DNA from: Salegentibacter mishustinae
GTDB taxonomy: Bacteria > Bacteroidota > Bacteroidia > Flavobacteriales > Flavobacteriaceae
DNA length: 64,000 nucleotides
NCBI RefSeq assembly: GCF_002900095.1
Contig: NZ_LLKN01000003.1
Location: 124,001 to 188,000 of the forward strand
Direction of reading: 5' to 3'
Part shown: piece after piece, positions 29,001 through 36,423 of the stretch
Numbering within the stretch: the stretch's first letter is position 1
Layout of the letters: every line of letters starts with the position of its first letter
The notes under the pieces: generated by a model
Database searches by the model: none
Seen by the model: only the letters and a program-made list of their open reading frames with translations
Told to the model about the DNA's origin: nothing
Made by a program: the position numbers and the translations under genes

Positions 29001-29271
29001 ATTTTTAAAAGCAGATTTTGATAAAGATAATCAGGAAGAAGTATTGGTAGCGGGGAATTATTTTGGAGTAACACCTTATCACGGCAGATTTGATGCCCTG
29101 GCAGGAAACATTATTACAAATAAAGGCGAAATTCTGGAGGGCGTTGAAATTGGCTTAAATTTGACGCAAAAAAGTGTAAGAAACTTAGACATTGTATCTT
29201 TCAGGGGCAATGATTATCTTATGGTAAGCCTAAATAACGGCAAACCAGAATTCTATAAATTAAAGGATTAA
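26005..29271 (+). CDS. FG-GAP/VCBS repeat lipoprotein with ASPIC/UnbV domain (CRTAC1-like), copy 2
   Basis: This 1088-residue lipoprotein (lipobox FASC) has the same plan as the gene before it: N-terminal FG-GAP repeats (DVDNNGLPDIYLTGN, DVNADGFLDIYVCA, DFDNDGDLDMYLLN), an ASPIC/UnbV-like segment near residues 515-590 (GIGTKVIAWQDGKM, LLIIWPDNTFQ) and more repeats to the end. The two proteins align along their whole length and are clear paralogues from tandem duplication, yet differ at many positions. The start codon lies inside copy 1 and the stop abuts the haloperoxidase start with no gap, indicating tight translational coupling. Probable location is the outer membrane or cell surface. Confidence 0.9.
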   Translation: MKKLFNLIFLMIFFASCEKEKTREDFLFEKLPAETTGLNFSNELTETNALNILDYLYYYNGGGVAVGDVDNNGLPDIYLTGNQVKNKLFLNKGNMQFEDLTEKAGVAGRSDWNTGVVMADVNADGFLDIYVCAVSGINGLNGKNELFINNGDGTFTEKAEEFGLDFQNYSSTAAFFDFDNDGDLDMYLLNHAVHTVNTYGPADIRNKRIAESGDKLLRNDDGKFTDISEEAGVYGGANGYGLGLATADFNNDGFTDIYVSNDFHEDDYYYLNNGDGTFTETLKSKFGHVSRFSMGNDAADVNNDGFIDMMTLDMLPEDEKVLKASVGDDPRDLDKLKTEELGYHNQYTRNMLHINQRGEYFQETGLLNGVAATDWSWAPLFADFDQDGFQDLFIATGIPKRPNDLDYIKYVSSNQIRNKINNTRLVDNEALDRMPSGKVHNYVFKGSESLDFKDQSGKWIARDSVISTGIAYADLDNDGDLDIVSNNIDANASIYENQSDSTSAYLQLSFKLINKNTFGIGTKVIAWQDGKMQTRQLYNSKGFQSSSQPIIHFGFKKNKKLDSLLIIWPDNTFQKQTGVVLNQHLKISPNQNLEKIDYKRLFPAPKPWFEKIDSLPGINFNHRENRYTDFDRQKLIPYQISDRGPAVAVGDLNADGLEDIYFGNSKFEPAEIYFQQKNFFKKQDLKLLKADEKTENTSAVIANFNNDSGNELFVTSGGGEFYGEADALLDRLYAFEKAELTAKELPEYFENTSVAKLSDIDGDGDLDIFVGGAAVSNDFGKLPSSYLLINEDGNFKIQKNAELENLGMVTNAIWTDFDKDGREDLIVIGEWMSPQFFRNNKGKLENISGKILDKKLNGLWQSIVPFDINNDGEMDYLLGNWGLNTKFAASAEFPLKMFYSDFDNNGSTETIVAYAKNKKYYPANGLDELVGQLSYLRKKFPAYKDFAGKSIENIFDKEVLEKAKVLEVHTMASGYLLNKDGKFTFRAFKNALQVAPILAFLKADFDKDNQEEVLVAGNYFGVTPYHGRFDALAGNIITNKGEILEGVEIGLNLTQKSVRNLDIVSFRGNDYLMVSLNNGKPEFYKLKD

Positions 29272-30606
29272 ATGAAGAAATTACTTTATATAATTATTTG
29301 TACTGTTGTCTTCAGTTCCTGTACTAAGGAAGAAAAACCTATTATAATTTCTGCTGAAAATTATCATCAAACCGTTGATAAGATCACAGATATTATGGTA
29401 CATGATATTTTTTCACCTCCGGTAGCCAGCCGAATATATGCTTATTCCAATCTGGCCGCCTACCAAATTATAAGGCAGGAGAATAAAGATTTAATTGATC
29501 TAACTTCAAATTTCGAAGAACTACAACCAATTCCAAAAGCTGATTCTATCACTAAGGTAAACCTTAAGCTTGCAGCACTGGTTGCCCAAATGGAGATAGG
29601 AAAAAAATTGATCTTTTCTGAAGAATTACTTACCTCCTACCGTGACAGTCTTTATACTTCCTGGAAAAAAACCAATGAGGAAGAATTCAATACCTCAAAA
29701 GAATACGGATTGGAAGTTGCGCAGCATCTTTCGAAATGGATAGATAAAGATAATTATAAAGAAACGCGTACTATGCCTAAATACTCTGTGTATAGTGACG
29801 ACCCGGGACGCTGGCAACCTACGCCGCCTTCCTATATGGATGGAATTGAGCCACACTGGCCAAAAATTAGACCTTTTACACTAGATTCTGCTTCCCAATT
29901 TAAACCGGCACCTCACCCCGAATTCTCCCTTGAAGAAGGCACTGCATTTTATGATGAACTTATTGAAGTTTATGAAATAAACAAAAAAATGGAGGAAGAA
30001 GGAGATGAAGCTGAAGAAGTTAAAATTGCTCAGTTTTGGGATTGCAATCCTTATGTCTCTACTCAACGTGGTCATCTAATGTTTGCCACAAAAAAGATAA
30101 CTCCCGGAGGCCACTGGATGGGTATTTGCAAAATAGCCTCAAAAAAAGCCGATCTTGATTTCGCTCAAAGTTCTTACGCATACACGGCCACGGCCATCGC
30201 CCTTGCGGACGGATTTATAAGTTGCTGGGAGGAAAAATACAGTAGTAACTTGGTAAGACCTGAAACCTTGATTAATAAGTACGTAGATGAAAATTGGAAA
30301 CCCGTTTTACAAACTCCGCCATTCCCGGAATATTCCAGCGGGCATTCAGTTGTATCAGGTGCAGCTTCTATAGTGCTTACCAAAATTTTTGGAGAAGAAT
30401 TTAGTTTTGAAGACGATACTGAAGTAAAATATGGGTTACCGGTAAGATCTTTTAAATCTTTCTCTCACGCTGCCAGCGAGGCTGCTGTAAGTAGGTTGTA
30501 TGGCGGTATACATTACCGTGCTGCTATAGAAAATGGCCTTGTTCAAGGGAAAAATCTGGGCAACCACGTGGTAAAAGACCTCAACCTACAACCCCTCACC
30601 TACTAA
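29272..30606 (+). CDS. Vanadium-dependent haloperoxidase/PAP2-fold lipoprotein
   Basis: A 444-residue lipoprotein (lipobox FSSC) with the three phosphate/vanadate-binding motifs of the PAP2-haloperoxidase superfamily: KYSSNLVRP (K-x6-RP, about residues 322-330), YSSGHSV with the acid/base His at 358, and SRLYGGIH (SR-x5-H, residues 407-414). The spacing and the PFPEYSSGHS context match bacterial vanadium haloperoxidases more than membrane PAP2 enzymes. It would oxidise halide with hydrogen peroxide, or act as an acid phosphatase, outside the cytoplasm. Halide preference cannot be read. It starts directly at the end of the second FG-GAP gene. Confidence 0.85.
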   Translation: MKKLLYIIICTVVFSSCTKEEKPIIISAENYHQTVDKITDIMVHDIFSPPVASRIYAYSNLAAYQIIRQENKDLIDLTSNFEELQPIPKADSITKVNLKLAALVAQMEIGKKLIFSEELLTSYRDSLYTSWKKTNEEEFNTSKEYGLEVAQHLSKWIDKDNYKETRTMPKYSVYSDDPGRWQPTPPSYMDGIEPHWPKIRPFTLDSASQFKPAPHPEFSLEEGTAFYDELIEVYEINKKMEEEGDEAEEVKIAQFWDCNPYVSTQRGHLMFATKKITPGGHWMGICKIASKKADLDFAQSSYAYTATAIALADGFISCWEEKYSSNLVRPETLINKYVDENWKPVLQTPPFPEYSSGHSVVSGAASIVLTKIFGEEFSFEDDTEVKYGLPVRSFKSFSHAASEAAVSRLYGGIHYRAAIENGLVQGKNLGNHVVKDLNLQPLTY

Positions 30607-30610
30607 GTAA

Positions 30611-31513
30611 ATGTCAAAAAAAAATTGGCTGTTCATCCTTATAGGTATACTTGTGCTTTTTTTGCTCTGGTATTTTGCAATTAAGGATAGGGATTATGCA
30701 ATTCATTTTGAAACTAAAGCAATTCCAGGCGAAATAGCCTATAGGTTGGATGTACCTCGATTTAATGATTTGGAGATTAAGAACACAGCGATTAAAGCTG
30801 ACTTTTCTAATGTAGTACAAGACGCAAAATTAGGTGATGAATCCTACGACCTTAATTGGGTTATTAGCAAAAAGAATGATTCTGTTTATAAGGTAAAAGT
30901 CAATATTAAGAATCAAGACCATTCCCTAAAAGATCGTTTTTTATTGCTAATGGAGCAAAACGATTTCCAAAAGGAAATGAAAGAAGAAATTCAGTTTTTT
31001 AAAGAAGCACTCAATGCCCATCGCGAACTATATTCTGTAAAAATCAAAGGAAAAACCTCTTCTCCTGAAAATATTTGTGCTTGTATTGATGCTAAAAGTA
31101 GCGTTGAGCAGAAAGCCTTTGAGATGATGAAAACTATAGATATATTATCTGGTTATATTCTTAACAATAAATTAGAAACCCGCGGCAGGCCCAGGATACT
31201 AATTGACTCCTGGGATCAAACCACTAAACAAATCAGTTTTAATTTTTGTTTTCCTATCGCTAAAATGGAAACATATCCGGCACATCCCATTATTAAGATC
31301 AAAAATATCCCTGCGGAAAAAACCTTAAAAGCCAGTTTTTACGGAAATTATATGTTTTCCCATTATGCCTGGTTGCATTTAATAGATTATGCTGAAAAAA
31401 ATAATATTGCAGTGAAAATGGAGAATATCCTGGAGGTTTTTCAGAATAATCCCCAAATGGGAGGAGATGAATCGCAATGGCAGGCAGACATATACCTTCC
31501 TATTGCCGAATAA
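30611..31513 (+). CDS. Membrane-anchored protein with GyrI-like effector-binding domain
   Basis: This 300-residue protein has one N-terminal membrane helix (WLFILIGILVLFLLWYFAI, residues 5-23) and an outward-facing body. The middle resembles an SRPBCC-type beta sheet. The last ~150 residues look like a GyrI-like/effector-binding domain: ETRGRPRILIDSWD, ISFNFCFPIA, LKASFYGNYMFSHYAWLHLI and a final WQADIYLPIAE, the usual pattern of that fold. Such domains bind small hydrophobic molecules. There is no DNA-binding domain. It starts four bases after the haloperoxidase stop and ends the plus-strand block. Family assignment is moderate and function unknown. Confidence 0.6.
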   Translation: MSKKNWLFILIGILVLFLLWYFAIKDRDYAIHFETKAIPGEIAYRLDVPRFNDLEIKNTAIKADFSNVVQDAKLGDESYDLNWVISKKNDSVYKVKVNIKNQDHSLKDRFLLLMEQNDFQKEMKEEIQFFKEALNAHRELYSVKIKGKTSSPENICACIDAKSSVEQKAFEMMKTIDILSGYILNNKLETRGRPRILIDSWDQTTKQISFNFCFPIAKMETYPAHPIIKIKNIPAEKTLKASFYGNYMFSHYAWLHLIDYAEKNNIAVKMENILEVFQNNPQMGGDESQWQADIYLPIAE

Positions 31514-31554
31514 GAACACAAAGAAAAGGTACGCTAAACTCTGATTTTAAAAAA

Positions 31555-31592
31555 GCAAAAAGCCCTCAAAGAATGAAACTGTGAGGGCTTAA
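31555..31592 (-). terminator. Terminator for the minus-strand GMC dehydrogenase operon
   Basis: AAGCCCTCA (31560-31568) pairs with TGAGGGCTT (31582-31590). Read on the minus strand the hairpin is followed by TTTTGCTTTTTT, so it mainly ends transcription coming from the dehydrogenase genes; the plus side has only a weak T run. Confidence 0.75.
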
Positions 31593-31626
31593 TTATTCGT
31601 AATGAGATTTAAGTTTTAAATAATGA

Positions 31627-32271
31627 TTAAAGAGACATAGCTTTACCTCCGCCCAATTCGTCTAATGGTCCGCAAGGGATATACTCACCGGGAACCGGAT
31701 CGTACCACATAACATTTTCACCAATTTCTTCACTGGTTTTATAAGCCCATATTCCCATATTACGTACTTCCTGCAAATATGCCAGGGAACCTGCATCTGC
31801 GTCTAAAGTAACTTTTAAATCCCTATCCTGTGGATCTTGAGTTTCGGTATTTCGCTTTGCAATCTCATCCATTTCAGCAGGAGAAGCCTTTAGGTATTTA
31901 GCCACCATTTGTTCATATTCCTCAGGACTTCCTTCTCCCTCTTCTTTATCAAATTCATTCTTAAATGCTCTTGAAAATGCATCTGCAGATTGTTTGAACT
32001 TTTCCTGTCTTTCCTTAGAAGCTACTTCTTGAATGTAGGAATCTATAAATTCTGCAATATTTAGATCTTCGGCTCCGGGAGTTTCAGTTTTTGGAATAAT
32101 TACCTCTAAAATCTGTTTTAACGCAAAACCATTTGATGCACTTAAAAATGTAGGCTCCCAGTTATAAGTAGGCTCATTTTTACAGCTTTGTAAAAGGTTT
32201 AAGGTAGTTGGGCCTACAATAATGGCCCCCGCTCCAAGTCCTATGTTTCTTAATGCCTGTCTTCTGTTCAT
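31627..32271 (-). CDS. Gluconate 2-dehydrogenase subunit 3 family protein, Tat lipoprotein
   Basis: The chosen start at 32271 gives a 214-residue protein beginning MNRRQALRNIGLGAGAIIVG, a twin-arginine signal, with a lipobox-like LLQSC; an upstream start at 32316 would overlap the preceding gene and bury the signal. The rest (NGFALKQILEVIIPKTETPG, EFIDSYIQEVASKERQE) is typical of subunit 3 of membrane-linked FAD sugar dehydrogenases. The small subunit escorts the catalytic GMC subunit through Tat and anchors it. The GMC gene ends ten bases upstream, so the two form one operon and one complex, probably periplasmic. Confidence 0.9.
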   Translation of the reverse strand: MNRRQALRNIGLGAGAIIVGPTTLNLLQSCKNEPTYNWEPTFLSASNGFALKQILEVIIPKTETPGAEDLNIAEFIDSYIQEVASKERQEKFKQSADAFSRAFKNEFDKEEGEGSPEEYEQMVAKYLKASPAEMDEIAKRNTETQDPQDRDLKVTLDADAGSLAYLQEVRNMGIWAYKTSEEIGENVMWYDPVPGEYIPCGPLDELGGGKAMSL

Positions 32272-32281
32272 AACTCTAATT

Positions 32282-33985
32282 TTAAGCGTTAGATTTTTTG
32301 AAATTTTTTGAAGCATGGTCTGCTGCTCTTGCCGTCATAGCCATATAGGTTAAAGATGGATTTTGGCAGCCTGCAGAGGTCATAAAAGCCCCATCAGTTA
32401 CATAAACATTTTTAACTGCATGCACCTGATTATTACCATTTAAAACCGATGTTTTTGGATCTCTTCCCATTCGGGCGGTTCCCATTTCGTGAATTCCAAG
32501 GCCCGGAGCACCAATATCATCATAGCCCTGTACATCTTTAAACCCGCCTTTTTCCAGCATCTCTACTGCCTGTGCTACCATATCTTCTCTCATTTTAAGT
32601 TCATTTTCCTTGAACTCTGCATCAAAAGTTACGGTTGGTAAGCCCCATTCATCGGTTTTATTATAATCCAGGGTCATTTTATTTTCGTGGTAAGGTAAGG
32701 TCTCTCCAAAGCCCATTAAGCCCATAGTCCAGCCGCCAGGTTTAACAATAGCTTCTTTTAATTCCTTTCCATAAGATGCTTCGGCAATACTTTCACTCCA
32801 ATCTCCACGACCGGCACCTCCCTGGTAACCATAACCACGAATAAAACCAAGGTTACCGCTTCCGTTTATATTCCTAAATCGGGGTAAATAGATCCCATTA
32901 GGTTTTCTTCCTTTATAATATTGATCTTTAAAACCATCATATTTTCCAGAAGCACCAGCTTTAAAGTGGTGGTCCATTACATTATGTCCTAATTCTCCAC
33001 TATCGTTACCCATTCCGTTTTCAAATCGATCAGATTTTGATTGCATCAGGATACTTGTAGAAGCAATGGCAGAAGCACAAAGGAAAATTACATTAGCTTT
33101 AAATTCTATTTTTTCTTTAGTTTCAGCATCAATTATTTTTACTCCGGTAGCCAATTTGGTTTCAGGATCGTAAACTACTTCGTGAACTACTGAATTTGGC
33201 CTTAAGGTCATATTACCAGTACGCTCGGCAGCAGGTAATGTAGAAGAATTACTGCTAAAATAGCCTCCGTAAGGACACCCGCGAATACATCTATTTCTAA
33301 ACTGACAATTTGAACGCCCTTCAAATTTTTTATCGCCTGTAATATGCGCCACACGTCCCGCAGTTAAAACACGTCCGTCCGTAAAATTCTCGGCCATACT
33401 TTTTTTAAGGTGATCTTCCACACAATTTAAAGGCATCTGCGGTAGAAACTTCCCATCTGGCAACTGGCTTAAACCAAGATTCTCACCACTTACCCCGATA
33501 AAAGATTCTACATAATCATACCACGGAGCAATGTCTCTATAACGAATTGGCCAATCTACACCATGACCATCGGTTTTATTTGCAGTAAAATCCAGATCGC
33601 TTAAACGGTAGCTGTGCCTTCCCCACATAATAGATCTTCCGCCTACGTGGTATCCACGCATCCAGTCAAATCTTTTGGTTTCATTATAGGGATGCTTTAT
33701 ATCGTCTACAAACCAATGCGCACTAGCCTTATTCGTAGTATAACCTGTACGGGATTGTTTTTGCTGGCGTTTTTCTTCTTCACGCGTTAATTGTCCTTTG
33801 AACTTATAATCCCAGGGATCATCGTTCATGGTAGGATAATCTTCTATATGTTTAACCATACGCCCACGTTCCAGAACGAGGGTTTTAAATCCTTTCTCAC
33901 TAAGCTCTTTCGCGGCCCAACCGCCGCTAATTCCTGTACCTACGACTATAGCATCATAAGTGTCATTTTCATAATAATTGCTCAC
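32282..33985 (-). CDS. GMC-family FAD sugar dehydrogenase, catalytic subunit (glucoside 3-dehydrogenase-like)
   Basis: This 567-residue flavoprotein starts with the FAD-binding motif YDAIVVGTGISGGWAAKELS and ends with VTDGAFMTSAGCQNPSLTYM, both typical of GMC oxidoreductases; the probable catalytic His is in GIHEMGTARMG. A CX5CX3C set (CQFRNRCIRGCPYGG) could hold an iron-sulfur centre as in FAD-dependent hexose dehydrogenases. It lacks its own signal, as expected if it is carried by the Tat signal of the adjacent small subunit. In this context (3-keto-disaccharide hydrolase, TIM barrels, Gfo/Idh) oxidation of the C3 hydroxyl of a glycoside is the best guess; other sugars or alcohols remain possible. 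No cytochrome partner gene is adjacent. Confidence 0.88.
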   Translation of the reverse strand: MSNYYENDTYDAIVVGTGISGGWAAKELSEKGFKTLVLERGRMVKHIEDYPTMNDDPWDYKFKGQLTREEEKRQQKQSRTGYTTNKASAHWFVDDIKHPYNETKRFDWMRGYHVGGRSIMWGRHSYRLSDLDFTANKTDGHGVDWPIRYRDIAPWYDYVESFIGVSGENLGLSQLPDGKFLPQMPLNCVEDHLKKSMAENFTDGRVLTAGRVAHITGDKKFEGRSNCQFRNRCIRGCPYGGYFSSNSSTLPAAERTGNMTLRPNSVVHEVVYDPETKLATGVKIIDAETKEKIEFKANVIFLCASAIASTSILMQSKSDRFENGMGNDSGELGHNVMDHHFKAGASGKYDGFKDQYYKGRKPNGIYLPRFRNINGSGNLGFIRGYGYQGGAGRGDWSESIAEASYGKELKEAIVKPGGWTMGLMGFGETLPYHENKMTLDYNKTDEWGLPTVTFDAEFKENELKMREDMVAQAVEMLEKGGFKDVQGYDDIGAPGLGIHEMGTARMGRDPKTSVLNGNNQVHAVKNVYVTDGAFMTSAGCQNPSLTYMAMTARAADHASKNFKKSNA

Positions 33986-34048
33986 TGTCTTGTAGTTAAT
34001 TAATAATTTAGTTAATCGAATCCTCCCAAATATATAAATTTAAGGTTA

Positions 34049-34056
34049 TAATTTTG
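34049..34056 (+). promoter_or_regulatory. Candidate -7 promoter box for the sugar-isomerase operon
   Basis: TAATTTTG fits the Bacteroidota -7 consensus TAnnTTTG and lies about 80 bases before the start at 34135, in the divergent region shared with the GMC dehydrogenase operon. No clear -33 box was found. Confidence 0.35.
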
Positions 34057-34134
34057 CTTCTTTAAAAAAAAGTATACTTTTAAGATTCTAAAAAAATCGG
34101 AACATCACATTCTAGCAACTTTTAAATCTATTTT

Positions 34135-35148
34135 ATGAAAATTACACCAACCAGATTTTTTCCCTTTTCACTTCTCCTTTTTTTATTTCTCGGAATTTAT
34201 TCCTGTAAAGACCAAAAATCAGAAAAAGACAATATTGAAACTGCAGAAGTTGAAACCGAAGCAAATGCGGAGCCTTTCTTTAAACTTTCTCTCGCTCAAT
34301 GGTCTCTTAATAAACCAATATTTGCAGGTGATTTAGATCCTATGGATTTTGCTGAAAGGGCAAATGAAATGGGTTTTGAAGGAATTGAATATGTTAGTTC
34401 TTTTTATGCTGAAAAAATTAAAAAAGCAGAAAATCCGGAAGAAGCTATGCAGAAGGTTCTGGATACTTTAAAAGCTAAAAGTGAAGAGTTTAATGTAGAA
34501 AATGTTTTAATTATGGTAGATGGGGAAGGTGAACTAGCCAGCCCTGATAAAGCAGAACGTGAGAAAGCCGTTGAAAATCATAAAAAATGGGTAGATGCTG
34601 CCAGTTTTTTGGGAGCTCACTCTATACGCGTAAATCTTTTTGGAAGTGAAGAGCCGGAAGAGTGGAAAACTTCAGCTACCGAAGGTTTAAAAGCTCTTAG
34701 TGAATATGCAGCTGAAAAAAATGTAAATGTTCTTGTAGAAAATCACGGTTACCTTTCTTCCAATGCTGAATTACTGGTAGAAGTAATTAAAGATGTAAAT
34801 ATGGAAAATTGTGGTACCCTACCCGACTTTGGAAATTTCTGTCTTAAAAGAGAAGGTGGAGAACGTTGGGAAGCCAAGTGTATTGCGGAGTATCCAAAAT
34901 ACCAGGGAATAGAAGAAATGATGCCTTATGCAAAAGCTGTAAGCGCTAAATCTTATGCTTTTAACGAAGAAGGAGAAGAAACTACATTAGATTATAAAAG
35001 AATCCTTAAAATTGTACAGGATGCAGGTTATACCGGTTTTGTGGGTGTAGAATATGAAGGTGAAGATTTATCCCCTGAAGAAGGCATTAAGGCCACCAAA
35101 GAACTTTTAATAGAAGTTGGCAGCGAGCTAAACACTAACAATAACTAA
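34135..35148 (+). CDS. Sugar phosphate isomerase/epimerase-like TIM-barrel lipoprotein
   Basis: A 337-residue protein with a lipoprotein signal (GIYSC lipobox near residue 23) and an AP-endonuclease-2/xylose-isomerase-like TIM barrel: LSLAQWSLNKPIF, FEGIEYVSSFYAE, VNVLVENHGYLSSN and GFVGVEYEGEDLSPEEG at the end. Conserved Glu, His and Asp residues point to a metal site. Being lipid-anchored, it should act outside the cytoplasm, unlike the related cytoplasmic protein at 37576. It begins a four-gene plus-strand run. A role as keto-sugar isomerase, hydratase or lyase is inferred from the cluster; the precise reaction is unknown. Confidence 0.82.
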   Translation: MKITPTRFFPFSLLLFLFLGIYSCKDQKSEKDNIETAEVETEANAEPFFKLSLAQWSLNKPIFAGDLDPMDFAERANEMGFEGIEYVSSFYAEKIKKAENPEEAMQKVLDTLKAKSEEFNVENVLIMVDGEGELASPDKAEREKAVENHKKWVDAASFLGAHSIRVNLFGSEEPEEWKTSATEGLKALSEYAAEKNVNVLVENHGYLSSNAELLVEVIKDVNMENCGTLPDFGNFCLKREGGERWEAKCIAEYPKYQGIEEMMPYAKAVSAKSYAFNEEGEETTLDYKRILKIVQDAGYTGFVGVEYEGEDLSPEEGIKATKELLIEVGSELNTNNN

Positions 35149-35166
35149 GAGAAGCCAGAGTAGATA

Positions 35167-36402
35167 ATGAAAAGTTTAACCAGATTTCAACTATCAACCA
35201 TGATGTTCCTCGAATTCTTTATTTGGGGCGGATGGTTTGTAACTTTAGGAACATTTTTAGGACAAAATTTAAGTGCCACCGGTGCCCAAACCGGGATGGC
35301 CTTTTCTACACAATCCTGGGGAGCAATTATCGCTCCCTTTATTATTGGTCTCATTGCTGACCGCTTTTTTAATGCTGAACGCATTTTAGGGTTTCTTCAC
35401 CTTGTAGGAGCGGTTTTGCTTTATATGATGTTTCAATCGGAAGATTTTACTAATTTCTATCCTTTCGTTTTAGGCTATATGATTCTTTATATGCCTACCC
35501 TGGCATTGGTAAATTCCATTTCCTTTTACCAAATGACAGATCCTTCTAAACAATTTTCCAGCATCAGGGTTTTTGGAACTTTAGGGTGGATTGTTTCTGG
35601 AGTGGTAATTAGCCTGGTATTTGGCTGGGATTCTGCTATGGCGAGAGAAGAAGGAATGTTAAAATATACGTTTTTAATGGCTGCCGTTGCTTCTGCAGTT
35701 TTAGGTTTATTTAGTTTTACTTTACCTAAAACCCCGCCAAGCAGTAAAGGCGAGAAAGTAACCTTATCTGATATTTTAGGCCTGGAAGCACTTGCTTTAC
35801 TTAAAGGTAGAAACTTTTTGATGTTCTTTATTTCATCGGTTTTAATTTGTATTCCTTTGGCTTTTTATTACCAAAATGCCAACCCATTTCTTTCTGAAGT
35901 GGGAATGAAAGATCCTACTTTTATGATGTCTATAGGGCAAATCTCTGAAGCACTTTTCCTTTTATTACTTCCTTTCTTTTTTAAGAAATTCGGCTTTAAA
36001 ATTACTTTACTGGCTGGGATGTTAGCCTGGGTACTTCGGTATTTACTATTTGCTTATGGTAATGCAGGCGAGTTAGTTTATATGCTAATCCTTGGAATTG
36101 CACTTCATGGAATTTGTTACGACTTTTTCTTTGTTTCCGGGCAAATCTATACCGATTCTAAAGCGGGACCAAAAATTAAAAGTGCGGCTCAGGGCTTAAT
36201 TACTCTCGCTACTTATGGTGTGGGAATGTTGATTGGTTTCTGGGTAGCAGGACAAATCAGTGACCTTTATTTAAATGCAGATGGTACACACGACTGGCAA
36301 CAAATATGGATAGTTCCGGCAGGTTTCGCCTTTGTGGTAATGATAATATTTGCTATTTTCTTCAAAAATGAAGATATCGCGAAAAAGGATATTGAAATAT
36401 AA
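35167..36402 (+). CDS. MFS nucleoside/sugar:H+ symporter family permease
   Basis: This 411-residue inner-membrane protein has about twelve predicted helices and the sequence features of the Nuc_H_symport family (MMFLEFFIWGGWFVTLGTFLG at the N-terminus; SSIRVFGTLGWIVSGVVISL; GIALHGICYDFFFVSGQIYT). Members in Bacteroidota are usually named nucleoside permease but often sit in sugar clusters. Here it lies 18 bases after the TIM-barrel lipoprotein and 21 before a Gfo/Idh dehydrogenase, so it probably imports the oxidised or cleaved sugar made in the periplasm rather than a nucleoside. Confidence 0.88.
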   Translation: MKSLTRFQLSTMMFLEFFIWGGWFVTLGTFLGQNLSATGAQTGMAFSTQSWGAIIAPFIIGLIADRFFNAERILGFLHLVGAVLLYMMFQSEDFTNFYPFVLGYMILYMPTLALVNSISFYQMTDPSKQFSSIRVFGTLGWIVSGVVISLVFGWDSAMAREEGMLKYTFLMAAVASAVLGLFSFTLPKTPPSSKGEKVTLSDILGLEALALLKGRNFLMFFISSVLICIPLAFYYQNANPFLSEVGMKDPTFMMSIGQISEALFLLLLPFFFKKFGFKITLLAGMLAWVLRYLLFAYGNAGELVYMLILGIALHGICYDFFFVSGQIYTDSKAGPKIKSAAQGLITLATYGVGMLIGFWVAGQISDLYLNADGTHDWQQIWIVPAGFAFVVMIIFAIFFKNEDIAKKDIEI

Positions 36403-36423
36403 CCAAGCAAAAGATTAAAAATT

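Noticed and set aside
32272-32316. Earlier start for the Tat subunit gene, overlapping the GMC gene.
   Set aside because: It would place 15 residues before the twin-arginine signal; the later ATG gives a standard Tat signal and a ten-base spacer.
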